Shown here one piece after another: positions 7,381-13,557 of a DNA stretch of 20,864 nucleotides; position 1 is the stretch's first letter, and the number at the start of each line of letters is the position of its first letter. Made by a program: the position numbers and the translations under genes. Under the pieces are notes generated by a model. It saw nothing but the letters and a program-made list of their open reading frames with translations. It ran no database searches and was not told the DNA's origin. Origin of the DNA: Methylococcaceae bacterium NSP1-2 (GTDB taxonomy: Bacteria; Pseudomonadota; Gammaproteobacteria; Methylococcales; Methylomonadaceae); NCBI GenBank assembly GCA_002256685.1, contig NQJH01000015.1, forward strand, positions 648 through 21,511. The letters are read 5' to 3'.

Positions 7381-8343
7381 CTATAGTTCAAGCAAGCTGA
7401 TAATGCTATCAACATGCGCATCGCTATCATTAAGTGCAGGAATGTAGCGATAATTTTCGCCGCCTGCTTCCATAAATATTTCTTTATTAGCAATGGCTAT
7501 TTCTTCTAAGGTTTCCAAACAATCGACTGCAAATCCTGGGCAAACCACATCAACCGTCTTAATACCCTGCGCGGGTAAGGCTTGCAAGGTATCCACACAA
7601 TACGGTTTTAACCACTGTGCTTTACCAAAACGGGATTGAAAAACCAACATCCATTCGCTATCTTTCAAGCCTAACTTTTCGGCGATTAACTTCGCTGTTT
7701 GTTGGCAATGATGAAAATACGGATCGCCCCATTTAGTCAATTGCTCAGGCAGTCCGTGAAACGACATCATCAACAACTCATTCTTCGGTTGCTCTCGCCA
7801 TGCTTGCGTAATGGAATCAGCAATCGCGGCAATATACGCTGCATTTTGATGATAATCGCTGATAAAACGAAAACTAGGAGTGTGCCGCCATGAATTTAAT
7901 TCTTTAACCAAATCATCATAAATCGAGGCGGTTGTGGTTGAAGAATATTGCGGATACAACGGCAGTACCACAATATGATTAATGCCTTCGGCTTTAAATT
8001 TGCGCAATTGTGTTGCCATTGATGGCTCACCGTAACGCATCACATAATCTACCGTCACGTTTTGTGCCTTTAACTGCTGGGCGACTTTTTCACTGAGTTG
8101 GCGGGTGAAAAAGGTCAACGGTGAACCTTTTTCAGCGTGCCAGATTTTTTGATAAGCGTGTACTGCTTTTTTAGGGCGAAACGGCAACACAAAACCATGC
8201 AGAATCAACCACCATACAGGACGTGGAATATTAACTACGCGCTTATCCCACAGAAATTGCTTCAGAAAACGCCGTACTGCGGGCTTAGTCGCCGCACTCG
8301 GTGAACCTAAATTAGCGAGTAATATGCCTGTTTTTATGGTCAT
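7381..8343 (-). CDS. hemH: Ferrochelatase
   Basis: Ferrochelatase inserts Fe2+ into protoporphyrin IX, the last step of protohaem synthesis, at the cytoplasmic membrane face. The 320-residue length is normal for proteobacterial HemH. Family marks are GILLANLGSP (6-15), VMRYGEPSM (101-109), LPLYPQYSSTTTAS (127-140), the metal-site histidine H196 in SFHGLP, and the acidic residue E277 in DCLETLEE (274-281). YVFQSR-type FQSRFGKAQWLKPY (235-248) is also typical. No C-terminal iron-sulfur motif is seen. The start ATG is two bases after the folE stop, so the genes are co-transcribed. Confidence 0.96.
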   Translation of the reverse strand: MTIKTGILLANLGSPSAATKPAVRRFLKQFLWDKRVVNIPRPVWWLILHGFVLPFRPKKAVHAYQKIWHAEKGSPLTFFTRQLSEKVAQQLKAQNVTVDYVMRYGEPSMATQLRKFKAEGINHIVVLPLYPQYSSTTTASIYDDLVKELNSWRHTPSFRFISDYHQNAAYIAAIADSITQAWREQPKNELLMMSFHGLPEQLTKWGDPYFHHCQQTAKLIAEKLGLKDSEWMLVFQSRFGKAQWLKPYCVDTLQALPAQGIKTVDVVCPGFAVDCLETLEEIAIANKEIFMEAGGENYRYIPALNDSDAHVDSIISLLEL

Positions 8344-8345
8344 GA

Positions 8346-8888
8346 CTATCGACTAATCAGATTTAAAAATTCAGTACGCGTACTAATATCTTTACGAAAA
8401 ATCCCCTTCATAGCGGAAGTCGTCATCACCGAATTTTGTTTTTCCACGCCGCGCATCATCATACATAAATGCTTCGCTTCAATAACCACAGCAACGCCTC
8501 TTGCTCCGACAGCCGCTTCAATAGCATCGGCTATTTGGCTGGTTAATTGTTCTTGAATTTGCAAGCGGCGGGCATACATATCAACCACGCGAGCGATTTT
8601 AGACAAGCCCAACACCTTACCATTGGGTAAATAACCAACATGACATTTGCCGATAAAAGGCAACAAATGGTGTTCACACAAAGAATACAATTCTATATCC
8701 TTCACGATGACCATATCTTCAGTATCGGAAGTAAAAATAGCCCCGTTCAATACGGTTTCTAGTGTTTTATCGTAGCCGTTATTAAGAAATTTAAACGCCT
8801 TCGCAGCGCGTTTAGGGGTATCAACCAGCCCTTCACGAGTTAAATCTTCACCGATGGCTGAAATGATGTTAGCAAAATGCTCTTCCAT
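8346..8888 (-). CDS. folE: GTP cyclohydrolase I
   Basis: FolE converts GTP to dihydroneopterin triphosphate, the first step of folate (and pterin) synthesis. The protein has 180 residues. Zinc ligands are C71 and H74 in LCEHHLLPF and C142 in HLCMMMRG, with the same 71-residue spacing as in E. coli (C110/C181). GLSKIARVVDMYARRLQIQEQLT (94-116) is the family signature helix. The N-terminus is shorter than in E. coli FolE, as in many compact type I enzymes. It is the first gene of the minus-strand run and directly precedes hemH by two bases. A plausible -10 lies about 37 bases before the ATG, next to the left copy of the dusA-end repeat. Confidence 0.96.
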   Translation of the reverse strand: MEEHFANIISAIGEDLTREGLVDTPKRAAKAFKFLNNGYDKTLETVLNGAIFTSDTEDMVIVKDIELYSLCEHHLLPFIGKCHVGYLPNGKVLGLSKIARVVDMYARRLQIQEQLTSQIADAIEAAVGARGVAVVIEAKHLCMMMRGVEKQNSVMTTSAMKGIFRKDISTRTEFLNLISR

Positions 8889-8924
8889 ATTCTTAGTATT
8901 CTCACGTTAAAAAAAAGTGTTGGA

Positions 8925-8930
8925 AGTATA
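8925..8930 (-). promoter_or_regulatory. Candidate -10 box for folE
   Basis: The minus strand reads ATGTTATACTTCC, containing TATACT, 37 bases before the folE ATG. Its -35 region (weak, TAAAAT-like) would fall inside the 27-bp dusA-end repeat at 8936-8962. Confidence 0.35.
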
Positions 8931-8935
8931 ACATT

Positions 8936-8962
8936 ATTGCTCAGTGAATTTTAACGCATCCA
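8936..8962. repeat. Left copy of 27-bp direct repeat (duplicate of dusA 3' end; att-like)
   Basis: These 27 bases are identical to 11577-11603, the last codons of dusA. Three further bases match after one mismatch on the folE side. In the dusA frame this copy reads ...FTEQ then TAA, while the real gene reads ...FTEQ then TGA, so both copies keep the stop at the same codon. It is consistent with an attachment-site duplication. Confidence 0.75.
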
Positions 8963-9053
8963 TTCTAAATGTTGGGGTTCGTCCCTCACCGCAACCAACA
9001 CAGTTGTCAGTTTAACCCAATGTACACGGTAGTTGGCTTACCCAGTTTATGTA

Positions 9054-9227
9054 GCAGATTTTAATCGCCATATTGATTATATTTATTGGAACCCCGTAAA
9101 GCACGGATATGTTACCCGTGTCGCCGATTGGCAATATTCAACATTCCACCGTGATGTCAAAGCAGGGTTATATCCCGAATCATGGGGCGGTGACGCACCC
9201 ACATTTGAGCCAACGGATTTTGGATAA
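9054..9227 (+). pseudogene. C-terminal remnant of a REP-associated tyrosine transposase (RAYT, Y1 family)
   Basis: The frame encodes VADFNRHIDYIYWNPVKHGY and continues to a WQYSTFHRDV and GLYPESWGG stretch, ending at TAA 9225-9227. This matches the conserved C-terminal end of RAYT transposases, which handle REP hairpins. The catalytic HUH and tyrosine parts are missing, and no upstream frame supplies them, so it is a relic. An open frame extends to a TTG at 9033, but those first residues do not look like the family. The next feature downstream is a GTAG-type REP pair, the expected partner of such an enzyme. Confidence 0.75.
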
Positions 9228-9231
9228 TAAA

Positions 9232-9316
9232 GTAGGGTGGGCAAGCGTCTTTTTGCTTGCCCACCGATTTTGTCAGTTCCGCGTGGGCAAACGATAGAGC
9301 CGTTTTCCCATCCTAC
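9232..9316. repeat. REP pair (BIME-like), GTAG type
   Basis: GTAG (9232-9235) leads directly into an 11-bp perfect stem, GGTGGGCAAGC (9236-9246) with GCTTGCCCACC (9255-9265), loop 8. A second hairpin in the opposite orientation follows: GGGCAAACG near 9285 pairs, with one mismatch, with CGTTTTCCC at 9301-9309, and CTAC at 9313-9316 is the GTAG of the minus strand. Outward-facing GTAG tetranucleotides around two hairpins are the standard architecture of RAYT-linked REP pairs. Confidence 0.75.
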
Positions 9317-9645
9317 ATGGCTGCGATTTTATCACCAGCGTTGGGCATAGAACGACGGACGGTAAACCACACACCACTATGCCCTATCAAGGTTTAGGCG
9401 CAGATAGACTGGTCACAGAATTAGCGGTGTTTGATTTTGATGAACAAGGACAAGCGCGGTTAATTCAGCTTTATCCCAACACCGATGTGGAGATGATTAA
9501 AGAACATACCGAATTTGATTTTACGGTCAGCATTGTACCGTTACTGAGTGCTGAAATGCTGGTATTTATGCGGGGGTTTGATCTGTTGGGTATTTATCGG
9601 CGTGAGTTTCGGGAGAGTGAATTGGTGCGTTGTTTTGATTGTTAG
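9316..9645 (+). pseudogene. C-terminal remnant of a CoA-transferase beta subunit (glutaconate/3-oxoacid CoA-transferase family)
   Basis: Reading in frame from about 9325, the sequence encodes DFITSVGHRTTDGKPHTTMP and then LVTELAVFDFDEQGQARLIQLYPNTDVEMIKEHTEFDF. The pair 'DF(I/V)TS-G' and 'VT-LAVF-F' followed by L-P-(V/T)-VE-(I/V) is characteristic of the C-terminal region of CoA-transferase beta subunits. The N-terminal CoA- and glutamate-binding half is absent, and its 5' boundary coincides with the end of the REP pair (9316). An open frame from ATG 9379 gives 88 residues, but it begins inside the domain, so it is most likely a fragment rather than a working gene. Stop TAG at 9643-9645. Confidence 0.6.
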
Positions 9646-9716
9646 TTGAGGAGTAGAATGGCTAGTGTCTAGGGCAGGCTGGTGATGCTGGTTACAGTTA
9701 TATTTAGATAAAATTA

Positions 9717-9746
9717 TTGTCATTTTTGCTTTTTCAAAACTATTAG
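9717..9746 (+). promoter_or_regulatory. Possible sigma-70 promoter upstream of sorA
   Basis: TTGTCA (5 of 6) and TATTAG (4 of 6) are separated by 18 bases. It points toward sorA but lies about 240 bases from its start, with the REP pair between, so the call is weak. Confidence 0.25.
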
Positions 9747-9861
9747 ATAAACAAATGACGTAATGTTTTGCGTCTATTAGGAAGTCCAATTAGCGTTAGG
9801 TCATTCAAATTTCACGGAAGCAGACATGAATTCCACCACTTCGGAATCTGAACTTTTAAGC

Positions 9862-9966
9862 TGTGTAGGTTGGGTTGGCTATCGCCAGCTCAACCTACAC
9901 AACTGGCGTAAATAGTCTAAACAAGACTGTCGGGTTACACTGTCGCTAACCCGACCCCGACCTACA
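9862..9966. repeat. REP pair (BIME-like), GTAG type, upstream of sorA
   Basis: The first hairpin has 18-base arms, TGTGTAGGTTGGGTTGGC (9862-9879) and 9884-9901, with 16 Watson-Crick and two G-T pairs and a TATC loop. The second has perfect 9-bp arms, GTCGGGTTA (9929-9937) and TAACCCGAC (9947-9955). It is followed by CTAC (9962-9965), the GTAG of the minus strand, so it faces the opposite way. It sits directly before the sorA ribosome-binding site and may affect its mRNA. Confidence 0.75.
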
Positions 9967-9984
9967 AATCTCAAGAGGTGTTTT

Positions 9985-11184
9985 ATGATGAATAGAAGAT
10001 GCTTTATCAAAAAAACTGTTAGCAGCTTGGTGGCATTGAGTGGCTGGTCTGTCCTGCAACAATCAGCGTTGGCGGCAGATAGCAAGGAATCGCCGACATT
10101 GGATGCTCTTGAGGGCAAAAAACCGTTAATCAAACAAACGTTCAGACCGCCTAACTACGAAACGCCCGTCAATTATTTCGATGCCGCGTTTACCCCTAAT
10201 GATGCTTTTTTCGTGCGTTACCATCATGCGCAGATTCCTAAAGTTAATGTTAAAGACTGGCGGTTGCAGGTTGGTGGTGATGCACTGAGTAAGCCGTTGG
10301 AATTCACTCTTGAACAATTGCGTAATGAGTTTGAGATTGTTGAAATCGCTGCACTGTGTCTGTGTGCTGGCAATCGTCGCAGTTCATTTCAACCACCTGC
10401 TACTGGCATACAGTGGGGTTCAGGTGCGATGGGTAATGCGCGTTGGCGGGGCGTTCGCTTGCGGGATGTGCTTGCTAGAGCGAATCTCGATAAGACTGCT
10501 GTAGAGGTTAGTTTTGATGGCACTGATTCAGGTATTTTAAGAACCACTCCCGATTTTATTAAAAGCTTACCGCTGGCAAAAGCACTGGATGAAAACACGC
10601 TGATTGCTTTTGAGATGAATGGTGAACCCTTGCCGCATTGGAATGGCTTTCCTGCTCGTTTGATTGTTGCTGGTTGGGTGGCTACTTATTGGATAAAGCA
10701 TTTGACCGCTATCAATGTCCTATCAAAACCCGCTGATAATTTTTGGATGAAGACCGCCTATCGATTACCCAAAGACCGATTTACTACTGAGCAATTTGAC
10801 TCGCAGGTGTCTGACACGACGATACCCATTACCGACATCGTGGTGAATTCCTTAATCACTAATTTAACAGATGAACAAGTTATAACCGGTGTTAAACCAC
10901 TGGAAATTAAAGGCGTGGCTTGGGACGGTGGTGACGGTATCACAGGCGTGGAGATTTCCACCGATGCGGGTCATAGTTGGCAGCAAGCTGCATTGATGCA
11001 AAATTACGGACGTTTTTCATGGCGACATTGGCGTTATCAGTTTACGCCCAAAGCAGTAGGTGAATACAGCGTAATGGCAAGAGCCAGTAGTCATTCTGGC
11101 AACAGTCAGCCACTCATAGCAGTGGCTAATCCGTCTGGTTATCACCATAATGCAGTACAAAAAATTACCATTAAAGTTGTTTGA
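9985..11184 (+). CDS. sorA: Sulfite:cytochrome c oxidoreductase, molybdopterin subunit (SorA-like)
   Basis: This 399-residue protein belongs to the sulfite oxidase molybdenum-cofactor family. The N-terminus, NRRCFIKK at 3-10 then a hydrophobic stretch and ALAAD (28-32), is a Tat signal peptide, so the folded cofactor enzyme is exported to the periplasm. The Mo-ligating cysteine is C127 in CAGNRR (127-132), and NGEPLPHWNGFPARL (212-226) is a family-typical stretch. The C-terminal half is the immunoglobulin-like dimerisation domain (KGVAWDGGDGITGVEISTD, 309-327). Sorting into SorA is supported by the c-type cytochrome 12 bases downstream. The start could be either ATG of ATGATG (9985 or 9988), and the second has better spacing from AAGAGGTG. 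Sulfite is the likely substrate, but related periplasmic Mo enzymes exist. Confidence 0.85.
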   Translation: MMNRRCFIKKTVSSLVALSGWSVLQQSALAADSKESPTLDALEGKKPLIKQTFRPPNYETPVNYFDAAFTPNDAFFVRYHHAQIPKVNVKDWRLQVGGDALSKPLEFTLEQLRNEFEIVEIAALCLCAGNRRSSFQPPATGIQWGSGAMGNARWRGVRLRDVLARANLDKTAVEVSFDGTDSGILRTTPDFIKSLPLAKALDENTLIAFEMNGEPLPHWNGFPARLIVAGWVATYWIKHLTAINVLSKPADNFWMKTAYRLPKDRFTTEQFDSQVSDTTIPITDIVVNSLITNLTDEQVITGVKPLEIKGVAWDGGDGITGVEISTDAGHSWQQAALMQNYGRFSWRHWRYQFTPKAVGEYSVMARASSHSGNSQPLIAVANPSGYHHNAVQKITIKVV

Positions 11185-11196
11185 CGGAGAAAGATT

Positions 11197-11472
11197 ATGC
11201 GAATGCTGTTTTTGTTATTATCGTTTTTCGTTAGCACAGCAATGGCAGGCGAAGAATCAGTGTATCTTAAAGAGGGAAACGGTAAGGATAAAGTGACTGC
11301 ACAATGCGCGATGTGCCACAGTCTCGACTATATCACCCTTAACACGCATATTATGGATAAAGCAGGCTGGGAGAAAACGGTCAACAAAATGATTAACGCA
11401 ATGGGCGCACCCATTGAGGATAGTGATAAAAAGATTATCATTGATTATCTGGCTAGTCATTATGGGCGGTAG
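11197..11472 (+). CDS. sorB: Small periplasmic c-type cytochrome, electron acceptor of the SorA-like enzyme
   Basis: This 91-residue protein has a signal peptide of about 17 residues (MRMLFLLLSFFVSTAMA). It has a single haem-binding site CAMCH (37-41), and a methionine in MINAMGAP (65-72) is the likely axial ligand. Its size and position 12 bases behind the molybdopterin subunit match SorB, which carries electrons from sulfite oxidation to the respiratory chain. The ribosome-binding site GGAG is well placed. It is the second and last gene of the pair, and a hairpin follows at 11505-11559. Confidence 0.8.
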   Translation: MRMLFLLLSFFVSTAMAGEESVYLKEGNGKDKVTAQCAMCHSLDYITLNTHIMDKAGWEKTVNKMINAMGAPIEDSDKKIIIDYLASHYGR

Positions 11473-11504
11473 CTATGTGGGTCGAATTTGAACGTGAGCG
11501 AAAA

Positions 11505-11560
11505 TAGGTGTTTCCGACAAACCGGTCTGCACATTACCGCGCTTTGTCGGCAATACCTAC
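11505..11560. repeat. REP-like hairpin downstream of sorB
   Basis: TAGGTGTTTCCGACAAA (11505-11521) pairs with 11543-11559 over 17 positions with two mismatches, loop 21. CTAC at 11557-11560 gives GTAG on the minus strand, as in the other REPs of the island. It may end sorAB transcripts, but no U-tract follows. Confidence 0.6.
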
Positions 11561-11574
11561 TTTACAAATTTGCA

Positions 11575-12588
11575 TCATTGCTCAGTGAATTTTAACGCAT
11601 CCAAAATGACCTGCTCAGTCGCACCCGCTCGACAGGCATTTTCACTCAAATGCCTCCGCCATAATCGCCCGCCGTATTCACCATGAAATAAACCTAAAAT
11701 ATGCCGTGCGATACTGTTTAATCTGACTCCATTAGCAAGCTGAGTTTGACTATAAGGAATTAATAATGCAACCACTTGTTGACGGGAAATCGGCGGGTAA
11801 GTCGCACCAAAAAACCGTTGATCGACTTCGGCTAATAAATAAGGATTATGATAAGCTTCGCGCCCCACCATCACGCCATCAACGTGTTCCAGTAAGGTTT
11901 CAGTTTGTTCTAGTGTGGTAATGCCGCCATTAATAATGATATTCAGGTGCGGGTTGTCTTGTTTAAGGGTATACACAATGTCATAACGTAACGGTGGTAT
12001 ATCACGGTTTTGTTTTGGAGATAAGCCGCTGAGCCATGCTTTACGCGCATGAACAATAAAGGTTTTACACCCTGCTTTGGCAACTGTATCAATAAAATGT
12101 ACTAACTCCTCGTAAGAATCGCGCTCATCAATGCCAATTCTGGATTTAACGGTCACAGGAATTTTAACCGCCTGATTCATTGCCGCGATACACTCAGCGA
12201 CTAACTCAGGTTCTGCCATCAAACACGCCCCAAAGCGTCCATTCTGTACGCGGTCACTGGGGCAACCGACATTCAAATTGACTTCATCATAACCGTAGTC
12301 TTCGACCATTTTGGCGCACAATGCCAATTCACGCGGATTGCTACCGCCTAATTGAAATGCTACAGGGTTTTCTGCGCGGTCAAACTGTAAAAACCGATGT
12401 GCATCGCCATGAAGTAATGCGCCTGTGGTTACCATCTCGCTGTATAACAAACTTTGCTGTGATAACAACCGATGAAAGAAACGGCAATGTCGATCTGTCC
12501 AGTCTAACATCGGGGCAATGCTAAATCGGTTCGCTGTTGGTTTTACTGGTAATGCTTGGTACTCAAAGGGTTCTATCGATTTTAACAT
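11575..12588 (-). CDS. dusA: tRNA-dihydrouridine(20/20a) synthase
   Basis: DusA reduces uridine 20/20a in the tRNA D-loop using FMN and NADPH. The 337 residues include RFSIAPMLDWTDRHCRFFHR (21-40), the classical DusA start of the TIM barrel. NLNVGCPSDRVQNGRFGACL (104-123) holds the catalytic cysteine C109. VTVKSRIGID (about 145-154) and NGGI with GVMVGREAY in the FMN phosphate site follow. The start at ATG 12588 gives a 20-residue lead before the barrel, similar to E. coli. No strong Shine-Dalgarno is seen. The last nine codons lie in the 27-bp direct repeat, and the gene remains intact, stopping at TGA 11577-11575. Confidence 0.96.
   Translation of the reverse strand: MLKSIEPFEYQALPVKPTANRFSIAPMLDWTDRHCRFFHRLLSQQSLLYSEMVTTGALLHGDAHRFLQFDRAENPVAFQLGGSNPRELALCAKMVEDYGYDEVNLNVGCPSDRVQNGRFGACLMAEPELVAECIAAMNQAVKIPVTVKSRIGIDERDSYEELVHFIDTVAKAGCKTFIVHARKAWLSGLSPKQNRDIPPLRYDIVYTLKQDNPHLNIIINGGITTLEQTETLLEHVDGVMVGREAYHNPYLLAEVDQRFFGATYPPISRQQVVALLIPYSQTQLANGVRLNSIARHILGLFHGEYGGRLWRRHLSENACRAGATEQVILDALKFTEQ
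11577..11603. repeat. Right copy of 27-bp direct repeat, within the dusA 3' end
   Basis: Identical to 8936-8962. This is the copy that forms the present dusA C-terminus and stop. Confidence 0.75.
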
Positions 12589-12669
12589 GGTTTTTTTCGG
12601 TTATTTTTGGGTATTTTCACTATGTGAGTACTACTATAATGTAGAACTGGAAATGGCTAGATTGATAAG

Positions 12670-12807
12670 GTTTTTCGGGTGGTGGGTTAAATCTGGAGTC
12701 AAAAAGCTTTAGCTTTTTACGACTCGCCAATAGCTAAAGCTATTGGACTCCACAATTTTTATCCTGATAATATATGAAATAACAGATTTAACCCACTACC
12801 GTTTTTC
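12670..12807. mobile_element. MITE-like element with 18-bp terminal inverted repeats and possible 7-bp target duplication
   Basis: The left arm GGTGGTGGGTTAAATCTG (12678-12695) matches the reverse complement of the right arm (12783-12800) at 17 of 18 positions. GTTTTTC occurs directly outside on both sides (12670-12676 and 12801-12807), as a target-site duplication would. One extra base lies between the left copy and its arm. No transposase is inside. The core holds a GGAG-type REP pair (12695-12751). The right boundary ends one base before the DUF2780 stop codon. Confidence 0.55.
12695..12751. repeat. GGAG-type REP pair inside the MITE-like element
   Basis: GGAGTC (12695-12700) leads into AAAAAGC-TTTA-GCTTTTT (12701-12718). 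The opposite unit is CCAATAGC-TAAA-GCTATTGG (12727-12746) followed by ACTCC, so GGAGTC faces outward on both strands. It differs from the GTAG REPs of the island. Confidence 0.65.
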
Positions 12808-12808
12808 T

Positions 12809-13378
12809 TTAGTTAAGAATTGCAGAACCTAACAATGTTGCCAATGTCGCTCCTTGTGTCGTGTTAACGTAATCCAATAACAGGGGTAAAAACTGCTGCA
12901 TCTGCGCAGGTGATATACCCAATTGTTGAAAAATGCTGACCACCGTAAGTAAATTACTCACCGTACCACCAGAATTCCCCGCTAGTTTTGCCAAGTTATT
13001 CAGTGTTGATGGTTGTTGCAAAGCAGGAACAGCACTCAGCAAACTTTGTAGATTTGGGATTGATTGTTTTAGTTGAGCAAATTCTCCCGCCTGCATTTTG
13101 CTTTGAGCCAGTTGTAATAAAGCTCCCGCACCGCCTTGTGCTTGCGCTTGTGTTACGCCCGCGCCTTTCATTAAGAATTCCGTCAACTGATTTGTCTGCA
13201 TCGATTGAGTTCCCTGTTGAGGGTGTAGTTTGACGTTATGTAGTATGTTATTAATGGCTTGTTTCGTTTGCGGTGAAGCCGCATTACTTGCCGCTTTTAG
13301 TATATCTTGCCATTCAGATGCCTCTGCATTACTCAGTAAAACGACAGCTAATGCCAGCGTTAAAACAATTCTTTTCAT
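12809..13378 (-). CDS. Secreted DUF2780 (VcgC/VcgE-like) protein
   Basis: This 189-residue protein has a clear signal peptide (MKRIVLTLALAVVLLSNAEA, 1-20). The mature part has a QLTEFLMKGAGVTQAQAQGGAGALLQLAQSKMQAGEFAQLKQSIPNL-like helical stretch around 63-109. GVTxxQAxGGAGAL followed by FxxLxxxIPxL is the pattern of the DUF2780 family, whose function is unknown. The C-terminal LGISPAQMQQFLPLLLDYV repeats a similar helix. No catalytic residues can be proposed. The gene is a single unit between the batBC 3' end and dusA, with palindromic REP-bearing sequence on both sides. Confidence 0.75.
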   Translation of the reverse strand: MKRIVLTLALAVVLLSNAEASEWQDILKAASNAASPQTKQAINNILHNVKLHPQQGTQSMQTNQLTEFLMKGAGVTQAQAQGGAGALLQLAQSKMQAGEFAQLKQSIPNLQSLLSAVPALQQPSTLNNLAKLAGNSGGTVSNLLTVVSIFQQLGISPAQMQQFLPLLLDYVNTTQGATLATLLGSAILN

Positions 13379-13412
13379 ATTTTTCTCGACTAAGACTGTG
13401 GATTATTTACGG

Positions 13413-13501
13413 TCACTGCTATTAAGATTAAGGTTTAGCTATTTTCACGGCAATAGCTAACGCTATTGGACTCCTGTTGTTGCTTAACTTAATGGCAGTG
13501 A
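13413..13501. repeat. Long imperfect palindrome with a GGAG-type REP in its loop
   Basis: TCACTGCTATTAAG (13413-13426) pairs with 13488-13501 at 13 of 14 positions. With one bulged A the stem extends by about five more base pairs. The loop holds CAATAGC-TAAC-GCTATTG (13451-13468) and ACTCC (13470-13474), a single REP of the same family as the one at 12727-12751. It lies between the batBC stop and the DUF2780 start and may terminate the operon. Confidence 0.55.
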
Positions 13502-13557
13502 TACTTTGGTGTGGGAACTACGACAAGTAAAACGGTAAGGCGTATTGCACCGCCTGT

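Larger units (their letters stand above)
9646..9984. other. Intergenic region before sorA (339 bases)
   Basis: No convincing gene is present. It contains a possible promoter (TTGTCA at 9717-9722, 18 bases, TATTAG at 9741-9746) and the REP pair at 9862-9966. The sorA ribosome-binding site AAGAGGTG lies at about 9972-9979. An antisense open frame from 9789 is low-complexity and overlaps the CoA-transferase relic. Confidence 0.5.
8936..11603. mobile_element. Decayed accessory island between folE and dusA
   Basis: The segment is bounded by perfect 27-bp direct repeats of the dusA 3' end, 2641 bases apart. The neighbours folE and dusA are both on the minus strand, while everything recognisable inside is on the plus strand. 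Contents are a RAYT transposase tail, GTAG-type REP hairpins at three places, a CoA-transferase tail, and intact sorA and sorB. No integrase gene remains, so the mechanism is inferred from the repeats. The layout implies an ancestral dusA-folE junction. Confidence 0.55.

Noticed and set aside
8963..9053. Upstream extension of the RAYT gene and a degenerate hairpin before it
   Set aside because: The translated sequence has no RAYT features, and the GTTGG...CCAAC pairing is too weak and lacks a GTAG/GGAG.
9541..9789. 82-codon minus-strand open frame opposite the CoA-transferase relic
   Set aside because: Biased composition, no homology pattern, and it is a shadow of the relic's frame.
12695..12751. 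CRISPR-like array from the repeated hairpins
   Set aside because: Units face opposite ways, have no regular spacing or spacers, and no cas gene is present.
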